Shown here in pieces: positions 58,462 through 64,000 of a stretch of 64,000 bases of DNA. Made by a program: the position numbers and the translations under genes. Source of the stretch: Rhabditoides inermis (lineage: Eukaryota; Nematoda; Chromadorea; Rhabditida; Rhabditidae); the NCBI GenBank assembly GCA_963966185.1, contig CAWZYM010000266.1:124001-188000 (forward strand), read 5' to 3'. The notes beneath the pieces were generated by a model, which was not told where the DNA came from, searched no databases, and was given only the letters and a program-made list of their open reading frames with translations. Position 1 is the stretch's first letter. Each line of letters begins with the position of its first letter.

Positions 58462-59197
58462 ACAGCCTTAGCCTTGCATCAGTCCGAGGTATCTAAAACA
58501 GACCGCAAATCATGCCGACTTTTTTCCACAGTTATAGCATAGTCAGCCCGACCGATCGAGGCGACGAATCGATCGGTTATCTCGAATCTCAATTGATCAG
58601 ACCGCACATTCACTTGTATAACATTGACTGCCTCGTTGTCAGGTTGTGATCGAGGCGACGGACGGCGGCGGTCGCTCGACGCAGGCCATCGTCATAGTGC
58701 TGGCCACCGACGGACACAGCCAGGCCACCCTAGCGCCCCTGCCCGGTGCGTCGCCCATCAAGCAATCGAGCAGTCGTTAAGAATACATATCTCTATCTGA
58801 CAACACAATCATGATGGTGTGAAGCATGCGTTGCCCATCACTTTCGAGAAACACGCAAGTCAATGCCTCGTTCAAGTAGAGGTTAAACTCTCAACTTTCG
58901 CCGGCAAAAGACCCTCAATCTCAGTCAGAACGGCTGCGCATTCTCGGAAAGATTCTTAGAAAGTGCCTCTCAGCATCATCAAGCGGTTTTTCTGATACAT
59001 AGTCGTGTCTGACGACGCGTTTGTGCAGGCATGGAGACGTTCACGTTCCTGCCCGACTGGAACCCGCAGCCGGTGACACAGCAGCCGCAGCAGTCGCCCC
59101 TGCCACTCGAGTTCACGTTCCAGCCGAACAACCACGGAGGCATCCACGCTATTCCCACACCCGCGGCACACCAGCAGCCAGCACAGGGTGAGCGAGC

Positions 59198-59262
<65 letters not shown>

Positions 59263-60120
59263 AGCGACAGTGTTGATCAGTGCTGATTCATACTCAGTGT
59301 TCTTCCTCTAACAGCGCGTCACACAGTTTAGAGACAACTAAGCGGCTTTGGCCGCTTCTCTTTCCACCAGCTATCTATCGCAATCGGTCACGCTTCTCTT
59401 AAAGAAGGAGGGGGGGGGGGGACAATCGCCTTTTCGCTCGGTAGCCGAAATGCGAGGTGCATGCGCGCGCGCGCGCGTGAGAGCAAAAGAAAAGACGATA
59501 TGCAAATGCAAATGTGCTTTGTGTGTTGAGCTGCGCGCGGTATCTGTGTCAGGCGTCGAAGGGACGAAATCGCAGCATGAAGAAAACAAAAATTTCGAAA
59601 GGTGCGATCAGTCTCTTCGGAAGCGAATCCGAAGTGTTGCAAAAGAAACGCAAGATCATTCCAAAGTTTTCGGGAGTGTTTTGCAGTATTCCAAAGGCAA
59701 CTCTTTTTTCAAACAGAATGCGGGAGCAACTTGATCGAGCGATTGCAGGCGAGTCGGGCGAAGAGACGATCCAGACGTTCGTGACGGAGGTCTCCGAGAA
59801 CACGCCGGTCAACACTGTCGTCGTCACACTAGGGGTGAGTCGACAATATCCAGTCGGGCATGTAGTTTTTCAACAAAGCTGATACAACACTCTGTCGTGT
59901 CAGAGTCAGAGTGGGAATTTCTAAGTTCGTGGGTTTCAAACCACTCAAGACCCCTCAAGCGCTTAGCTGAACTGTGAAATTTCGATAAGAAACTTGGATT
60001 GTCGAATATCGGATAGGTTGCAGTTGTTGATTCAGGACGATTCGAGCAGCGACCAGATCTACTTCAACATCGTGGGTGGAAACGAGGAGGGACTGTTTGG
60101 AATCAATGAGCAGACGTGAG

Positions 60121-60179
<59 letters not shown>

Positions 60180-60503
60180 TGAGAGAGATCTTTTCAGTGG
60201 TTCCATCATCACGCTAGGAGAGCTCGATCGCGAAAGAACGCCTATGCACTCGCTTCAGGTAAGATACCGGCACATTTTCGATCATTTTCCGGAGCAGTTG
60301 GAACACTTGAAAGTTGCTGTTTACCTGAAATATGTGAACCGTATTTATGGTTTGGTCAATGTCTTCGTAACAGAGCTTGTTTTTTGTGAAAAGAGTTAGA
60401 GCTGAGTTGAATGAATCTTTTTTCAAAGGTGGAGACTCGCAGCCGGCAGCCCGATCAGCACTTGTACTGGACACTCGTGCAGATCAGTGTGCTGGTGAGT
60501 GGA

Positions 60504-60551
<48 letters not shown>

Positions 60552-60624
60552 AGAGAGAGGGAGGGAGAGAGAGATAGGGAGAGAAGGAGAGAGGGCGAGA
60601 GAGAGAAAGAGAGGGAGAGAGAGA

Positions 60625-60665
<41 letters not shown>

Positions 60666-60705
60666 GGAGAAAGAGAGGGAGAGAAGGAGAGAGGGAGAGA
60701 GAGAG

Positions 60706-60746
<41 letters not shown>

Positions 60747-60819
60747 AGAGAGGGAGGGAGAGAGAGAGAGGGAGAGAGAGAGAGAAAGAGAGGGAGAGAA
60801 AGAGAGGGAGAGAGAGAAG

Positions 60820-60864
<45 letters not shown>

Positions 60865-60893
60865 GGAGAAAGAGAGGGAGAGAAGGAGAGAGG

Positions 60894-60933
<40 letters not shown>

Positions 60934-61050
60934 CGGAGAGAATGCATTGCAGGACGTGAACGACCACGCTCCCCACTTTATCGGACCGCAGCCGATTCGC
61001 ATGCAACTCTCTGTCGACAGACTCGATGAGCTCACCGGCAACATGCAGTG

Positions 61051-61106
<56 letters not shown>

Positions 61107-61957
61107 ACTCTTCTCTTTCTCTCGCTCCTCGACTAATCTGACCGCATAGCTTGTCAAGTATTGATGAGTTTTCAATGTTGCCGCTACTTCTAGCGCACAC
61201 ATGTCTAATAATGTCCACGATGTGCATTGTTCCGCCTAACCTCAAGTCTCGTTCTATCAAGTAAACGTTGCAGGATCGGTCGCGTTCCGGTCGAGGACAT
61301 GGACAGCGACGACAACGGCCGAGTGGAGATGCGCATCGTGCCGCCCATGGACAGGTACGGTGGTCTGGAGTACTGTAGGCGACTGTAAACATTGTTCCCA
61401 GGCTGTTCAAGATCAACAACGACGGAGACATCTCCGTCAACGGCGACTTCACCGCCGAACACTTCGGAGAGCATCAACTGACTGTGGTCGCAAGGTTGGA
61501 TAACATTCACCATATCACTCATAGATGCTTGCTATCAAACTGAATCACATCTCTCATCTCTTCATCATTCAAGGTGCGAAGTGTTTCGAAGGAATCGTGA
61601 GGCATTTCAAAGTGTTCGAGACTGTTAGAAAGTAGGCGATCGGAAAGGCATTCCCAAAGTGTTTCGAAGGCATTTGGGAGTTTTTCGAAAAGACTGATCG
61701 CAACTTCAACATGCCCATGCCAGTCAGCGTGTCAGACTTCCTCACTGCATTGCAGCGCTTCTCAGTATTCTGAAAAAAAATATCCTAGGTTTTCAGGAAT
61801 GAATTCGATTTGTACGTGTCATAATCATGCAATAACATTTTTCGCAGGGACCACGGCGAGCCGCCGCGCGAGACCAAGGGACACGTGACGGTGGCAGTGT
61901 TCGGAACGTTCATCACCATGGCCACCCTGCCACCCACTGGAACGGTAGGGGGGGGGG

Positions 61958-62028
<71 letters not shown>

Positions 62029-63860
62029 AGACCGACTATTCCAGAATGACATCTACGAGTACACTCAGTCGAGCGAGGAGCCGTCGACCGACTACTACCA
62101 GCCAGTGACACCGGCTCCGATGCCAAATGGTGAGGGTTTGGTTGGCGAGACTGTATCAAACGGGCTAGCTCATGCATTGTGAAACAGAAGCAGCACTTGT
62201 AACATGTTGGTATCCGGAGCTCTCTTCTCGGTCTCTGCGACAATTTCGCAGTCAGAACCACTTGGAAATAAAGTCTTCACGCCATCACCGCCAAACGATC
62301 GCATACAATGACAAAAACCCCAATCACACCTCCTCAGGTTTCTCCTCCTACCCATCGGCGTCCTCCTCCAACCCCGAGTTCCTCCCGCATCCGGCTCCCT
62401 CCCCGGCCACGGTGGAACAGCCGCTGTTCCCTCTCACCCTGCCGCCCACGCCTCCGCCCACTCTTCTACCTGACACGCCCAGCGAACCCATCTTCACACA
62501 GCCACCCGAAGTGAGAGCTCTTGTTCACCACACATCTTTCATGTAAAGCGGTGTGACTTTCAGTTCTTCACCCTGCCGCCCCCAACCGCCACCACCGCCA
62601 CTGTCCCTCCCCCTCCTTCTCCTCCTCCTGCTCCTGCTCCTGCTCCTGCTCCCACCCGGCCCCTGTCCACTGTCACCACCCAGCAGCCGACCACGGCGCA
62701 GCTGCTGCGGCTCGCGCCCGTCTTCGACCCCGCCCACATCCACGTCACCGTCGCCGAGAACGAGCAGGACATCGAGATCGCCAAGGTGAGGCAGCAGATG
62801 TCTCTTATCGCATGACTGTCGTCCAGAAAGATGATTCGAGTTTCGCTTTGTTTGGCACTGTCGCGCGAGTTTCGCGGAATTCAGTAAAAAAAAACAACAA
62901 CATAAAAATCAAGTAGTAGTGATGTGAGTGGTTCCAGTTGTTCGTTTGTGTGTTGACGACTGACTGTTCAAGTAGCAGTCTCTTCAAACGACTTCGAATT
63001 GCCTTCAAACCACTTCTGATATGCTTTCCAATGTGCCTTCGAATGACTTCAAACGACTTCACGTTACTTGCAATGTGTGTTGCAAGAGACTGACGGCGTG
63101 TTAAGGTGCACGCTGTCTACCCGGACGGCCGCGCGGGCTCCGTCTCCTACGTGCTGCTGGAGGGCGACCCGTCCCTGTTTTCTGTCTCCTCCTTCTCCGG
63201 CAGTGTGATGCTGCTGCGGCCACTCGACGCGGAGGCAGACACACAGTCCTACAGGGTCGTCATCGGCACGGCCGAGGTGAGTGCGATGCCGAAACTACTT
63301 GAGCCTGCGTTCTCTTTTTCATCACTTTTTCACAATACAATACAAAACAGTGCATTACGTTCATTATGATATAGTGGCCGCGCGGACTACTTTATTGCGA
63401 GATGCAATGGGAGAGACGCGCGCGTTCACAGTCTGCGCCCTCTCCTCTCGCCACAGTCTTTTTTTCGCAAGAATTCAATTATTTTGCCGTCAATAGGAAG
63501 CTACATTCCGCGCACTGTATAGTCATTGATGCAATCAGTGATGTGCAATGCGCAAGTTCGGGCTGTTATCTGCATTAGCGAGGTTCTCGAGTTCATACAG
63601 AGTTGTTTATTCTTGCTCTTGCTCATCACCAACTGTGTGCTTGCTAATGACAGGGTCTCAACACCGCAACCCCTTTTCAGTCGGCCGGTCTGCGGGTGGA
63701 GGAGTCGCAGCCGCACTCGCTCACCCTGACTGTGTCGGTGGGCGACGAGAACGACTGGATCCCGAACTTCGAGTCGCCTTCCTACTCGTTCCGCGTCACT
63801 GACGACACCCTCCCGGGAACAATCGTCGGACAGGTGGCCGCGTTCGACCAGGACAGAGAG
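56636..63860 (+). CDS. cadherin-family membrane protein, 5' part (21 exons, continues off the window)
   Basis: Exons: 56636-56773, 56862-56975, 57331-57477, 57723-57881, 58139-58198, 58307-58399, 58643-58745, 59029-59187, 59749-59834, 60036-60115, 60198-60258, 60429-60494, 60953-61047, 61274-61354, 61402-61494, 61848-61944, 62045-62129, 62338-62510, 62564-62785, 63106-63276, 63681-63860. All are in phase; 821 codons so far. It starts with a signal peptide ([20 protein letters not shown]). Calcium-binding cadherin linkers appear as DANDNAPAF (about 158), DVNDHAPHF (about 422) and DENDWIPNF (about 783), with [21 protein letters not shown] and GELDRERTP between them. Two unusual inserts separate repeats: a PQ-rich exon 8 and a Pro/Thr-rich stretch in exons 17-19. 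Cadherins mediate calcium-dependent adhesion. Which nematode cdh this is was not determined; the membrane and cytoplasmic parts lie to the right. Confidence 0.9.
56800..56846. repeat. (TA)n microsatellite in cadherin intron 1
   Basis: About 46 bp of TA, occupying half of the 88-bp intron. Confidence 0.92.
58205..58244. repeat. (TC)n microsatellite at the 5' end of cadherin intron 5
   Basis: Begins 6 bases after the donor GTGCGG. Confidence 0.92.
58418..58460. repeat. (GA)n microsatellite at the 5' end of cadherin intron 6
   Basis: The donor GTGAGACTGAGAGAGA runs into the tract. Confidence 0.92.
59199..59259. repeat. (TC)n microsatellite at the 5' end of cadherin intron 8
   Basis: Follows the donor GTGAGCGAGCG. 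Confidence 0.92.
60122..60187. repeat. (GA)n microsatellite filling cadherin intron 10
   Basis: The donor GTGAGTGGAGAGAG leads directly into the tract, which reaches almost to the acceptor. Confidence 0.92.
60503..60940. repeat. about 440-bp GA/GGGA microsatellite filling cadherin intron 12
   Basis: The donor GTGAGTGGAAGGAGAGAG merges into the tract. Variants include GGGA and GAAA blocks that repeat in larger units. Confidence 0.92.
61054..61125. repeat. (TC)n microsatellite at the 5' end of cadherin intron 13
   Basis: Follows the donor GTGAGTCATC. Confidence 0.92.
61948..62030. repeat. (GA)n microsatellite filling cadherin intron 16
   Basis: The donor GTAGGGGGGGGGG passes into GA. Confidence 0.92.
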
Positions 63861-64000
63861 GTGCGCTTGTTGGGCAAGCATGTCAACGACAAAGTCAAAG
63901 CCGAACGTTCATCCATAATTGCGTTTCATGAGCATGAAGTAACATGCAGATCGGGCATTATTGACTGAATGATTGTTTTTCCGGTTTCGTTTTATCCGAA

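Noticed and set aside
60411..61056. Several long frames of repeated Arg-Glu or Ser-Leu on both strands
   Set aside because: All are translations of the GA microsatellite inside cadherin intron 12.

Overview
The window is eukaryotic nuclear DNA and almost certainly comes from a nematode. Evidence for this is a complete cuticle collagen gene, a nematode-type seven-helix chemoreceptor, an acyltransferase-3 gene of the large nematode OAC type, a divergent DM-domain gene, many 40-50 bp introns, and strong splice acceptors 0-30 bases before several start codons, as expected for spliced-leader trans-splicing. Moderate GC content and abundant GA/CT microsatellites would fit a rhabditid or diplogastrid worm, but that is inference. 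No ribosomal RNA, CRISPR or bacterial feature is present. Every exon model below was joined by eye from reading frames, splice signals and phase.

Left block, minus strand (1-7.3 kb): three closely packed genes read leftward. They are a SENP8/NEDP1-type deneddylase (ulp-3-like, 5881-7256), the H/ACA RNP assembly factor SHQ1 (1331-5719, 12 exons), and the first exon of a UQCC2-like complex III assembly factor (895-996, rest off the window). Gaps of 161 and 334 bp and acceptor AGs just before the first two ATGs suggest an operon. SHQ1 introns hold an inverted pair of tRNA-like sequences and an inverted, degenerate copy of SHQ1 exon 4.

8-16.5 kb, minus strand: an 11-exon transposase-like gene with a PHD-like zinc finger and an apparent one-base frameshift (8084-11774), then a 23-exon OAC acyltransferase with a C-terminal SGNH domain (12489-16433).

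16.5-26.5 kb is repeat-rich and gene-poor. It contains tRNA-like sequences, a near-perfect 377-bp foldback, a block bounded by 50-bp direct repeats, a minisatellite, a MULE transposase relic and one orphan ORF with a poly(A) signal. 26.5-31.4 kb holds the DM-domain gene (minus). 31.4-36.5 kb shows no convincing gene. 36.5-42.0 kb holds the cuticle collagen (minus).

43.5-47 kb holds a Tc1-like element (43607-45160) inserted in a TTAA-flanked repeat whose uninterrupted copy lies at 54979-55331, plus a LINE fragment. A chemoreceptor gene (47513-48599, plus) follows. The most unusual object is at 49394-51883: a 2.5-kb element with about 355-bp inverted termini, each with ten mirrored copies of a 20-bp repeat. 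It encloses two intact, intron-containing, head-to-head genes and no visible transposase. From 56636 to the right edge runs the 5' part of a cadherin gene (plus), many of whose introns begin with long GA/CT tracts.
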